A DNA stretch of 42,555 nucleotides, taken from positions 1 through 42,555 of the forward strand of contig NZ_JBHTKJ010000030.1 in the NCBI RefSeq assembly GCF_042675965.1. The letters run 5' to 3'. A program made the position numbers and the translations under genes. Source of the DNA: Virgibacillus_R byunsanensis. GTDB taxonomy: Bacteria; Bacillota; Bacilli; Bacillales; Amphibacillaceae. Each line of letters starts with the position of its first letter. Position 1 is the first letter of the stretch. The notes under the pieces were generated by a model that saw nothing but the letters and a program-made list of their open reading frames with translations, was not told the DNA's origin and did not search any database. This document shows, one piece after another, positions 15,251 through 22,797 of this stretch.

Positions 15251-16345
15251 TGGTGATGACTGTTGCACGTTGGACACGTCCATTCACGCAAAGCAAGATT
15301 TTTAACGTCTTTGTGTTTGTGACCGCAATTAGAACATAGCTGACTTGAAGCAAAGTTTTTGGCTACGGTAACGACTTCTTTTCCGTACCATTTCGCTTTG
15401 TATACTAGCATCGTTCTAAATTGTGACCATGATACTTCACTAATTGCTTTTGCAAGATGATGGTTTTTCAACATATTTTTCACCGACAAATCTTCAATCC
15501 CGATGATGTCGTTGTTTTTGACAATCTCGGTAGAGATTTTGTCCAACATATCTTTTCTAGCATTAGGATTTTTCATGAATGCGAGCGACTTTTATTTTTT
15601 GCTTATGCCAATTAGAAGAACCAATTTGTCTCCTTGATAGGATACGTTGAACTTTTGCTAACTTTTCCTCTAATAGTTGAAAGAATTTAGGGTTTGGATA
15701 GACTGTACCATCTGAAAGAGTAGCAAAGTCTTTTAGTCCTACATCTATCCCTACGGATGAATCTGTCTTTCTAAGTGGTTCAACTTCGGTTTCTGTCAAT
15801 ATTGAAATGAAATATTTACCCGAAGGATTACGTCTAATGGTTGCGTTCATGATACGACCTTCTACTTCACGACTTTTGGCAAAACAGACAAAACCCAGCT
15901 TTGGTAGTTTGATATGTTTATCCAAAACAGCGATATTTCCATTAACATATTTTGTCGTGTACGATTGAATAGGGTTCTTCTTGGATTTAAAATGGGGTTC
16001 ATCGTTTTGTTTTTTGTAGTAACGTGTATAGGAATCATTTACAATTTCAACTGATTTTTGAAGAGCGATGCTATCTACTTCTTTCAAGAATGGATAGTAT
16101 TCTTTTAATTCACGAACAGCTTTAATGGATTGGTTTTTATTAAAAAAACCACCTTTCCAATTGTTCTGAGGAAGCTGACCATTTTGTACCATCTCATTCA
16201 CCATATACCAATATGCATCTTTATCTTTTTGCTTACCTACGAAATAGTTGTAAACAAAACGAGAACATCCAATTGTTTTATGAATGAAGACGATTTGGAT
16301 TTTGTTTGGATAAATTCGAAATTTATACGCTTTTTTCACTTTCAT
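15175..16345 (-). pseudogene. tnpB: Frameshifted RNA-guided nuclease TnpB
   Basis: Two adjoining frames together make one full TnpB of about 390 residues. Residues 1-260 (15563-16345) hold the N-terminal domain with YKFRIYPNK and the first RuvC aspartate in GIDVGLKDFA. The second frame (15175-15576) holds the RuvC glutamate in GIEDLSVKNM, a CxxC...CxxC zinc finger (CSNCGHKHKD, CPTC) and the last aspartate in RDINASINL. The change of frame falls at a run of five T on the plus strand (15569-15573). Removing one base restores a continuous reading of the type RIHE-NPNARKDML. All catalytic residues are intact, so the lesion is recent, a sequencing error, or bypassed by slippage. Confidence 0.88.
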
Positions 16346-16620
16346 TGATTTTCACCCCTTCTATCCAATTATACCAAAAAGGAGACGAAATACGAACGTT
16401 TGTTTCCCCTGATTGTATGTCGGACCTATGAGATGGCAAAAGCCATCCCTTTTCCGAAGGCGATTCATCCCCCGCTTACTCATTGGGCTAACGCCCTTCT
16501 ATTCCTTGAAGAAGGGGGGATCGCCATTAAGGCTTGGCGATAAGCCAAGTATTCTAAAAGGCATAAAAAAACACTGATCTGAAAAGCATATTCCTATAGA
16601 TATAATTTGGAGTGATTTGT

Positions 16621-16800
16621 ATGTTCTGGTTTTCTTCAGTGTTACTTATAACACTCATTCTAGGGTTCTATTTCATGATACGTAACAAAAAAGACCCTAA
16701 TAACAATTCATCTTTATCAGTCGAAGAAACAAATGAATTAAATGAGGATTACCTGTCCCATGGCAGCCATGATGAGCATGACGACCGTAAAAATATATAA
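16621..16800 (+). CDS. Small membrane protein with His-rich tail
   Basis: A 59-residue protein with one N-terminal membrane helix (residues ~2-22, WFSSVLLITLILGFYFMI). A basic stop (RNKKD) follows, then a hydrophilic acidic tail ending SHGSHDEHDDRKNI. The tail holds three histidines among acidic residues and could bind metal, but nothing proves it. The start is ATG 16621, eight bases after GGAG; in-frame GTG 16612 overlaps that site. It lies just outside the left end of the IS element, and I do not recognise a family. Confidence 0.6.
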   Translation: MFWFSSVLLITLILGFYFMIRNKKDPNNNSSLSVEETNELNEDYLSHGSHDEHDDRKNI

Positions 16801-16911
16801 TCCTTCTTTATTCTTTTCAAAATTATTGTATAATTATATATATTCATTCTCTCTTTTAATTAAGAGAGCCTTCCTTACTATAATGAAAATATATAATTAG
16901 GAGCATACATT

Positions 16912-17634
16912 ATGGTTAAACGTATCTTATTAGTATGTGTTTTCTTATTAATTACAGCCTGTTCAGAGAGTGAGCCTACCGTAGTAAAAAAAGAAACAGA
17001 CCCTAAAAATCCTAACCAGGAACCCGAATTAGTTGAAGAAACGAAAGAAGATAAAACAGAGGAATACATCGAATTTACGCTACCGGATGAACAGGTGATG
17101 GTCCATTTGGAAATGGTACCAATATTATATGAATATATACATGCAACCAAGAACCGACAACAAGCAATTGAGGAAATGAATATGCATCGGATTAATGTGG
17201 AGGAAACCGATCTTTATTTACTCGAATTCTCTTGTCACGATGAATTATGCTCTTACTTATTATTAGATCAAAGTAAGGATAATCAAGCATACTTAATTGC
17301 TGATTTAGCAAAATTAATACAAACGAAGATTTCATCAGATAGTGCAAAGGTATTATTTCAATTTAATCGAACTGATACTTCATTACCTCTCCCATTAACA
17401 GATTTAGTAGTTGTTAACTTGAATCAATGGGAACCAGTAGCACTGATAAATGAAACTAATGAGACTGTGACATTAGATTATACATGGCCCATAATTACAG
17501 TAGAATGGATTAATGATACAACCATTAATGCACTTAAGCCTGACATCGAGGAACCAACCAGTGAACTTATTACACAGTGGCAAGATAATGGAAAACCTAA
17601 TACAACTATATCGTTTACAATCAATCAAAAATAG
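16912..17634 (+). CDS. Putative lipoprotein of unknown function
   Basis: A 240-residue secreted lipoprotein. The signal peptide MVKRILLVCVFLLITAC ends in the lipobox ITAC, with the lipidated cysteine at residue 17. An acidic, Lys/Pro/Glu-rich linker to about residue 50 follows, then a mixed alpha/beta domain. I see no known domain. The ribosome site TAGGAGC precedes ATG 16912. The nitroreductase gene starts 16 bases after its stop, so the two are probably one transcript. A small hairpin (CTCTCTT/AAGAGAG, near 16850-16868) lies upstream. Confidence 0.75.
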   Translation: MVKRILLVCVFLLITACSESEPTVVKKETDPKNPNQEPELVEETKEDKTEEYIEFTLPDEQVMVHLEMVPILYEYIHATKNRQQAIEEMNMHRINVEETDLYLLEFSCHDELCSYLLLDQSKDNQAYLIADLAKLIQTKISSDSAKVLFQFNRTDTSLPLPLTDLVVVNLNQWEPVALINETNETVTLDYTWPIITVEWINDTTINALKPDIEEPTSELITQWQDNGKPNTTISFTINQK

Positions 17635-17650
17635 TAAAGGGGACTTTAGA

Positions 17651-18397
17651 TTGAATAATACATTAGATACAATAATGAATCATAGAAGCATACGTAAGTT
17701 TAAGGATGAAAAATTAACAAAAGAACAAATACACACTATTGTAAAAGCTGCTCAACAGGCTTCAACATCTAGTTATATAATGGCGTATACCATTGTCGGA
17801 ATTACGGATGAGGATATAAAAATGAAATTGTCAGAGGTATCTGGTCAACCATATGTGAAAGATAATGGACATTTATTTGTCTTTTGTGCAGATTTAAATC
17901 GTATAAATCAACAAGCTACTTCCGAATTACAAGAGAAAATGCAAGCAAGTATTGAGAGTACAGAAAAATTCATTGTAGCAACTGTAGATACAGCACTAGC
18001 TGCACAAAATGCCGTCATTGCAGCTGAATCGATGGGGTTAGGTGTTTGTTACCTTGGGAGCCTGCGCAACAACATTTCTCGTGTGAATGACATATTAGAA
18101 CTACCCGAACATGTTATACCACTTTTTGGATTAGCCTTAGGGTATCCAGATGAACAACCTGAAAAAAAACCACGTCTCCCACTTGATGTTGTTTATCATG
18201 AAAATACTTATGCTAATGACGAGCAACAGCGAAGTAAAATAAATGACTTCGATCAGCAACTGAAAGAATATTATAAAAATCGAAAAACGAATACTCGAAT
18301 TGATACTTGGTCAGAACAAATGATTCGAAAATACAGTAAGACAATTCGGATGGATGTTACTCAATTTGTAAAAGACAAAAAGCTAAATAAAAGATAA
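17651..18397 (+). CDS. nfrA: NfrA/NfsA-type NADPH-flavin nitroreductase
   Basis: A 248-residue FMN oxidoreductase. The start of the domain shows the FMN-binding NHRSIRKFKDEKLTKEQ, followed by QQASTSSYIMAYTIVG, AAESMGLGVCYLGSLRNN and ALGYPDEQPEKKPRLP. The basic C-terminal extension is typical of oxygen-insensitive NADPH nitroreductases such as B. subtilis NfrA1 (249 residues). It reduces flavins, nitro compounds or quinones in the cytoplasm. TTG 17651 follows AAAGGGGA by seven bases; a longer reading from 17513 would overlap the lipoprotein gene in another frame and is rejected. Confidence 0.92.
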   Translation: MNNTLDTIMNHRSIRKFKDEKLTKEQIHTIVKAAQQASTSSYIMAYTIVGITDEDIKMKLSEVSGQPYVKDNGHLFVFCADLNRINQQATSELQEKMQASIESTEKFIVATVDTALAAQNAVIAAESMGLGVCYLGSLRNNISRVNDILELPEHVIPLFGLALGYPDEQPEKKPRLPLDVVYHENTYANDEQQRSKINDFDQQLKEYYKNRKTNTRIDTWSEQMIRKYSKTIRMDVTQFVKDKKLNKR

Positions 18398-18398
18398 A

Positions 18399-18432
18399 AA
18401 TAAACAGCACATTAGATGTGCTGTTTATTTTT
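18399..18432. terminator. Bidirectional terminator
   Basis: AATAAACAGCACAT pairs with ATGTGCTGTTTATT around a TAG loop, followed by TTTT. It lies between the nitroreductase gene and the convergent exported-protein gene. Confidence 0.88.
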
Positions 18433-18875
18433 TATTCCAATATTAATTCATGTACGTGTTCTATCTCAAAACACTCACCATTCACTGTAAATCTTGCATG
18501 AAAATAGATCGGATATTCCCCTTCTTCCTGGGATGTGAAAACCTTTGCATTTTGAGGATAATAGCTGTTTCCTTCCCCTAATACTTTGGTCACATTACTC
18601 CCTGTGAAATCATGGTTTTTATTCTTTAAAGAGACGGATACTAACGGTGTCTGGTGTTCTATCTCAACAGATTCATCACCAGTATATTGAATAGAGCGAA
18701 ACACTTGAAATCCATCATCTATTTTCTCAATACGAATATGTAAAGTAAAGTCATCAACTTGCTTTTTAGTTGTAATATTGTCCGTTAACGTGGCATTAGC
18801 TTGATTACTTCCCCAATAAAACCCTCCGATTATACAAACAACACTAACCAATACTATCAGTATGAGTTTTCTCAT
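18432..18875 (-). CDS. Exported protein of unknown function
   Basis: A 147-residue protein with a classic export signal or anchor (MRKLILIVLVSVVCIIGGFY). No lipobox can be made out, because the Cys is in the middle of the helix. Cleavage might fall after ANA near residue 28. The mature part is beta-rich (Thr, Val, Glu), with a DESVEIEHQTPLVSVSL stretch and a C-terminal ECFEIEHVHELILE, suggesting an Ig-like fold. Start is ATG 18875, eight bases after AGAGG; the in-frame GTG at 18884 overlaps the ribosome site. I cannot name the family. It is divergent from the spoVA operon. Confidence 0.65.
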   Translation of the reverse strand: MRKLILIVLVSVVCIIGGFYWGSNQANATLTDNITTKKQVDDFTLHIRIEKIDDGFQVFRSIQYTGDESVEIEHQTPLVSVSLKNKNHDFTGSNVTKVLGEGNSYYPQNAKVFTSQEEGEYPIYFHARFTVNGECFEIEHVHELILE

Positions 18876-18980
18876 TACTACCACCTCTAATTATAAGACG
18901 GATTAAGTAAATAAAAGTTTCAAATTATTTACATTACATAATAACTTGTTTCAATGCTATCAAAAGGAAAATATTAGAAA

Positions 18981-19010
18981 GTATATTTTTTCCCTAAATA
19001 TTTCATTATA
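18981..19010 (+). promoter_or_regulatory. Sigma-G (forespore) promoter of the spoVA-type operon
   Basis: GTATA at 18981-18985 and CATTATA at 19004-19010 are separated by 18 bases. They match the Bacillus sigma-G consensus (-35 GHATR, -10 CATWHTA). It lies 31 bases before the first DUF1657 gene. SpoVA-type operons are known members of the sigma-G regulon, so sequence and context agree. Confidence 0.75.
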
Positions 19011-19041
19011 AAGGGTGAAGCGTACGTAAAGGAGGATTTTT

Positions 19042-19248
19042 ATGACAGTAGGAAGTCAAGTAAAGCAAACCATTGCTGGACTAAAAAGTGCACAAGCTAG
19101 TTTTGAACAATTCGCTCTTCAAACACAAAATGAGCAAGCAAAACAACTGTATCAAAATGCAGCGCAACAAACACAAACTATTTTGGATGGTGTAGAACCA
19201 AGGGTAGACCAAATCGAGCAAGAAGAACCACAATATAAACAATTTTAA
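19042..19248 (+). CDS. DUF1657 domain protein (spore-associated)
   Basis: A 68-residue helical protein beginning MTVGSQVKQTIAGLKSAQAS with the DUF1657 pattern SFEQFALQTQNEQAKQLY, and ending in EEPQYKQF. These short proteins occur in Bacillus spoVA2mob operons; their molecular role is unknown. It is the first gene after the sigma-G promoter and has an AAAGGAGG ribosome site. A second DUF1657 gene at 21648 shares MTVGSQVK and the EEPQY end. The same domain recurs as the tail of the gene at 21864. Confidence 0.88.
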   Translation: MTVGSQVKQTIAGLKSAQASFEQFALQTQNEQAKQLYQNAAQQTQTILDGVEPRVDQIEQEEPQYKQF

Positions 19249-19319
19249 AATATTCCATAAAGGGGTTGTTACCTTCCCAGCCCCTTTTCATAAATTCAAG
19301 CGATAGAATGGGTGGTCGA

Positions 19320-19781
19320 ATGATATATAGTTTAAAAATAAGTATTACTTTCATATTGTTGGTTACTTTAATTGGTTGTAATACAAATAATAACAATAAT
19401 TCATTGGAAGATGACAAACATGTTGAATTAACCGAGATATCCACTTCTGAGCTTGATCAAAGTCCTTCTAACCAAGTGAAACGCCGTTTAAGCAAACACG
19501 ATGGAATTACATCGATCAATGCTGTTAATACATCTAAAACACTCATAATCGCCATTGAATTTCATCATAATAAGCGATTCAATCTAACCGATTTACGAAA
19601 AAAATATAAAAAAGAAATTGAAAAGATTGTACCAAATTTGGATGTGGAATTATCAACAGATAAAAAACTTGTTTTCGAATTAGATGAATTAGAAAAAAAG
19701 ATTGAGGATAATTCTATAACACCAAAAAAACTAATGAAAAAAGTTAAACAACTCACCAAATTGATGAAAGAGCAAACTTGA
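19320..19781 (+). CDS. YhcN/YlaJ-family sporulation lipoprotein
   Basis: A 153-residue lipoprotein. The signal peptide ends in the lipobox LIGC (Cys near residue 20), followed by an Asn-rich linker. The C-terminal domain carries the family traits AVNTSKTLIIAIEFHHNKRF, a Lys-rich helix and PNLDVELSTDKKLVFEL. YhcN and YlaJ are spore-membrane lipoproteins made in the forespore. ATG 19320 follows GGTGG closely; an upstream in-frame ATG at 19308 has no ribosome site. Its position between DUF1657 and spoVAC is the same as in spoVA2mob operons. Confidence 0.85.
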   Translation: MIYSLKISITFILLVTLIGCNTNNNNNSLEDDKHVELTEISTSELDQSPSNQVKRRLSKHDGITSINAVNTSKTLIIAIEFHHNKRFNLTDLRKKYKKEIEKIVPNLDVELSTDKKLVFELDELEKKIEDNSITPKKLMKKVKQLTKLMKEQT

Positions 19782-19799
19782 TGAAAAGAGTGAATGGAA

Positions 19800-20279
19800 A
19801 TGGCAGATAAAAAGAAGAAAAAAATGCCACCTCAAGCGCAAGAATACCAGGCATTTCAAAGCAAACGAGAAGTAAAGCGCCCACTATTACAAAATTGTTT
19901 AAAGGCTTTTTTAGTAGGTGGATTTATTTGTTTTATCGGCCAAATTATTTCAACTATTTATATTTATTACTTTGATTTCACAGAACAAACCGTTGGAAAT
20001 CCTACTGTAGCAACCCTTATTTTTATTACCATGCTTCTAACTGGCTTTGGGATTTACGACCGTATCGGGCAATATTCAGGTGCAGGGTCTGCTGTTCCAG
20101 TTACCGGATTTGGTAATGCAGTTATTTCAGCAGCTATTGAACATCGTACAGAAGGGTTTGTTCTAGGTGTCGGAGGTAATATGTTCAAATTAGCTGGAGC
20201 CGTAATTTTATTCGGCGTTTTTTCAGCGTTTGTAATAGCCCTTATCAAAACAATTTTAATTCAATGGGGTGGCTTATAA
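19800..20279 (+). CDS. spoVAC: Stage V sporulation protein AC (SpoVAC)
   Basis: A 159-residue integral membrane protein of the spore's inner membrane. It has a lysine-rich cytoplasmic N-terminus (MADKKKKKMPPQAQEYQ) and about four membrane helices. The SpoVAC-specific LTGFGIYDRIGQYSGAGSAV, VTGFGNAVISAAIEHRTEG and LGVGGNMFKLAGAVI are present. SpoVAC belongs to the dipicolinic acid channel and acts as a mechanosensitive part in germination. I prefer ATG 19800 (MADKK), better spaced from GAGTG than the in-frame ATG at 19794. Its stop overlaps the spoVAD start by one base (TAATG). Confidence 0.96.
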   Translation: MADKKKKKMPPQAQEYQAFQSKREVKRPLLQNCLKAFLVGGFICFIGQIISTIYIYYFDFTEQTVGNPTVATLIFITMLLTGFGIYDRIGQYSGAGSAVPVTGFGNAVISAAIEHRTEGFVLGVGGNMFKLAGAVILFGVFSAFVIALIKTILIQWGGL

Positions 20280-21295
20280 TGTTACTTGGACATCAAACTT
20301 GGCTTTTTGAAAATAAACCGGTTATAACATCAACCGGAACTGTCGGTGGACCATTTGAAGCAAAAGGAAGCATACCAAATGACTTTGATATCCTACATGA
20401 AGACATTTGGCTGAAACAGGATTCATTTGAAAAAGCTCAACAATTAATGATGGAAGAAGCTTGCCAATTCGCAATTAAGAATAGCACCATACAAAAGGAA
20501 CAAGTCGAGTTTTTCATTAGTGGTGACCTGATTAATCAGATCACACCAACAAGCTTTGCAGCTAAGACGATGGGTTTACCCTACTTTGGTTTATTTAGTG
20601 CTTGCGCAACATCAATGGAAAGTTTGGCATTATCCGCTTTTATTATTAATGGCCAAGGTGCTAACCATATTTTAAGTGGGAGCGCAAGTCATAATGCAGC
20701 CGTAGAAAAACAATTTCGGTACCCTACAGAATATGGAGGACAAAAGCCTCCGACATCCCAGTGGACGGTGACAGGCGCAGGTTGTGCATTAGTCTCCAAA
20801 GAAGGAACAGGACCTGTTGTAACATCAGCAACTATCGGAAAAATCGTTGACATGGAAATGACAGACCCTTTTAACATGGGGGGTGCCATGGCTGGAGCGG
20901 CTGTTGACACAATCATCACTCATTTAAGAGAACGAAATGTTGATCCATCTTTTTATGACCTAATTATTACAGGTGACTTAGGACACATTGGTAGAGAGGT
21001 TGCCCTAGACCTTTTACGAAAAAATGACATTCCTATGGAAGAAGATCAATTTGTTGATTGTGGACTTACTATTTACCGGGAAGGACAGCCTGTTCTAGCA
21101 GGGGCAAGTGGATCTGCTTGTTCAGCAATTGTTGTCTATGGTCACTTTTTAAAATTAATGAAGCAAGGAGATATTAAACGAATACTTGTGGTAGCTACAG
21201 GTGCACTACATTCTACTTTAAGTGTTCAGCAAAAAGATCCTATCCCTTGCATTGCACATGCAGTATCAATTGAAGCAGGAAGTGATATAACATGA
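20279..21295 (+). CDS. spoVAD: Stage V sporulation protein AD (SpoVAD)
   Basis: A 338-residue thiolase-fold protein of the forespore that binds dipicolinic acid and docks at the SpoVA membrane channel. Diagnostic stretches are GHQTWLFENKPVITSTGTVG near the start, GLFSACATSMESLALSAFII (the thiolase-like cysteine region) and GAGCALVSKEGTGPVVTSA. Near the end are ITGDLGHIGREVALDLL and CGLTIYREGQPVLAGASGSA. Length fits the family. ATG 20279 overlaps the spoVAC stop; the in-frame ATG at 20264 inside spoVAC is less likely. The stop overlaps the spoVAEb start (ATGA), so the channel genes are translationally coupled. Confidence 0.97.
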   Translation: MLLGHQTWLFENKPVITSTGTVGGPFEAKGSIPNDFDILHEDIWLKQDSFEKAQQLMMEEACQFAIKNSTIQKEQVEFFISGDLINQITPTSFAAKTMGLPYFGLFSACATSMESLALSAFIINGQGANHILSGSASHNAAVEKQFRYPTEYGGQKPPTSQWTVTGAGCALVSKEGTGPVVTSATIGKIVDMEMTDPFNMGGAMAGAAVDTIITHLRERNVDPSFYDLIITGDLGHIGREVALDLLRKNDIPMEEDQFVDCGLTIYREGQPVLAGASGSACSAIVVYGHFLKLMKQGDIKRILVVATGALHSTLSVQQKDPIPCIAHAVSIEAGSDIT

Positions 21296-21642
21296 TCTTT
21301 TTTTGGGCCTTTGTTGTAGGTGGTCTGATCTGTGTAATTGGGCAAATTATGTTTGATGTATTTAAACTTACCCCTGGACATACACTAAGTATTCTTGTAG
21401 TCAGTGGTGCTGTTTTAGATGGCTTTGGATTATATGAACCATTAATTGATTTTGCAGGAGCAGGCGCTACCGTACCCATTACAAGCTTTGGAAACTCACT
21501 TGTACACGGGGCAATGGCCGAAGCAGAAAAACATGGACTTGTTGGTGTCGTAACCGGGATGTTTGAAGTCACCAGTGCTGGTATCTCTGCTGCTATTATT
21601 TTCGGCATGATTGGGGCATTAATTTTTAAACCGAAAGGATAA
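21292..21642 (+). CDS. spoVAE: Stage V sporulation protein AE (SpoVAEb)
   Basis: A 116-residue membrane protein homologous to SpoVAC, with about four helices. It shows GGLICVIGQIMFDVFKLTPG, VVSGAVLDGFGLYEPLIDFA, GAGATVPITSFGNSLVHGA and EKHGLVGVVTGMFEVTSAGI, the family signature. It is part of the dipicolinic acid channel. It overlaps spoVAD by four bases and is followed by the second DUF1657 gene six bases past its stop. The spoVAEa gene found in the classical spoVA operon is missing here, as in spoVA2mob operons. Confidence 0.96.
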   Translation: MIFFWAFVVGGLICVIGQIMFDVFKLTPGHTLSILVVSGAVLDGFGLYEPLIDFAGAGATVPITSFGNSLVHGAMAEAEKHGLVGVVTGMFEVTSAGISAAIIFGMIGALIFKPKG

Positions 21643-21647
21643 TGATC

Positions 21648-21845
21648 ATGACTGTAGGTTCTCAAGTGAAAAGCTGTTTTTCGAGTATTAAAAGCATTGA
21701 AGCCAGTTTGTCTTCATTAGCTACTCGAACACAAAGTGAAGAAGCAAAACAGGTATTTAGCGAAACACAGCAATTAATAGAAGAAGTGAAAAATGACATT
21801 CAAAAGCAAGTGATACAAATTACACAAGAAGAGCCGCAATACTAA
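21648..21845 (+). CDS. Second DUF1657 domain protein
   Basis: A 65-residue helical protein, MTVGSQVKSCFSSIKSIEAS, with the DUF1657 segment SLSSLATRTQSEEAKQVF and the same EEPQY ending as the first gene of the operon. ATG 21648 follows AAAGGA by eight bases; ATG 21642 is in frame but too near the ribosome site. It sits between spoVAEb and the 2Duf gene, 18 bases before the latter. Confidence 0.88.
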   Translation: MTVGSQVKSCFSSIKSIEASLSSLATRTQSEEAKQVFSETQQLIEEVKNDIQKQVIQITQEEPQY

Positions 21846-21863
21846 GAGAAAGGATAATTAACT

Positions 21864-22721
21864 ATGCCCAATTGGATTGAAATAATTTTAAGATCTCTTA
21901 CCCTTTTGGTTATACTATTTTTGGTGACCAAGTGGCTTGGACGTAAACAGATCTCCCAACTAAACGTTTTCGAGTATATCTCTGGCATCGTATTGGGTGG
22001 TATTGTTGCTATTCATTCCTTAGACGTAAATAGTAACCTAATATACGGTATACTAGCAATGGCTGTTTGGTTCCTTGTTCCATATACAGTTGAATTCATA
22101 TCGCTAAAAAGCAAATCATTTCGTAATTTCACAGAAGGAAAAAGTACCGTATTTATTCAAGACGGAAAAATTATGGAAGATAATTTAAAGAAAGAGGGCT
22201 ATTCCACCGATGACTTGCTTGAGAAATTACGCGATAACAATGTTTTTAAGGCTGCAGATGTTGAATTTGCCTTACTCGAGCCAACTGGTAATTTAAGTGT
22301 GTTACCTAAAAGGGAAAATCAGCCCCTTACTGCAAAAGACTTAGGTCTTAAACTTAGTACAAAAAAAGAACCTCAAACTATCATAATGGATGGAAAGGCA
22401 TTGTTGGAACCATTAGCTAATCTGTCATTAAATACAAACTGGTTAGAAACAGAGTTAGATAAGCTTAATGTAAGTATAGAGAATGTGTTTTTAGCTCAAG
22501 CAGATAGTGATGGACAGTTAACGGTTGATTTATATGACGACAAAATTGCCGTTCCAACACCTACAGAAAAACCGCTTTTGCTTGCAACAATGAAAAAGTG
22601 TCAAGCGGACCTGGAACTTTTTGCTTTAGCTACTGATAACCAGAATTCAAAGCAAAGATATCAATTAAATAGTCAAAAAATGCAACACGCAATAAATAAG
22701 ATTTCACCATATTTAGATTAG
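21864..22721 (+). CDS. 2Duf protein: DUF421 (YetF-like) fused to a DUF1657-like tail
   Basis: A 285-residue membrane protein. Residues 1-80 contain three membrane helices (RSLTLLVILFLVTKWLGRKQ is the DUF421 mark). Residues ~85-225 form the YetF C-terminal domain (STVFIQDGKIMEDNL, IIMDGKALLEPL). Residues ~233-280 (LATMKKCQADLELFALATDN, then NSKQRYQLNSQKM) resemble the DUF1657 proteins of this operon (QASFEQFALQTQNEQAKQLY). This two-DUF architecture is the '2Duf' protein of spoVA2mob, reported to raise wet-heat resistance of Bacillus spores by acting at the inner membrane. It is the last gene of the operon; no clear terminator follows. Confidence 0.88.
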   Translation: MPNWIEIILRSLTLLVILFLVTKWLGRKQISQLNVFEYISGIVLGGIVAIHSLDVNSNLIYGILAMAVWFLVPYTVEFISLKSKSFRNFTEGKSTVFIQDGKIMEDNLKKEGYSTDDLLEKLRDNNVFKAADVEFALLEPTGNLSVLPKRENQPLTAKDLGLKLSTKKEPQTIIMDGKALLEPLANLSLNTNWLETELDKLNVSIENVFLAQADSDGQLTVDLYDDKIAVPTPTEKPLLLATMKKCQADLELFALATDNQNSKQRYQLNSQKMQHAINKISPYLD

Positions 22722-22797
22722 TTTTTCGCTGTAGTGAATAAACTTTTTATCCTGTATAATTATTTTTGAATTATACTCGGGTAAGGGAGTTATTAGT

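Larger units (their letters stand above)
15089..16560 (-). mobile_element. IS200/IS605-family element (IS1341-like, tnpB only)
   Basis: A tnpB-type gene on the minus strand is flanked by subterminal hairpins rather than inverted terminal repeats, as in this family. Right-end side: CCCACCACTTATC pairs with GATTGAAGTGGGGG (15099-15136) and has a GACC-TTTC-GGTC tip; the boundary is near GTTCAAGA at about 15089. Left-end side: GGCGATTCATCCCCC pairs with GGGGGGATCGCC (about 16460-16525), with an inner GGGCTAACGCCC, and there are smaller hairpins at 16431-16447 and near 16530-16550. No tnpA is present, so the element would need a transposase in trans. Exact ends are approximate. Confidence 0.75.

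Noticed and set aside
16601..16606. TATAAT as -10 box of the small His-rich protein gene
   Set aside because: Transcription would start at or after the ribosome site of that gene, leaving it without a Shine-Dalgarno.
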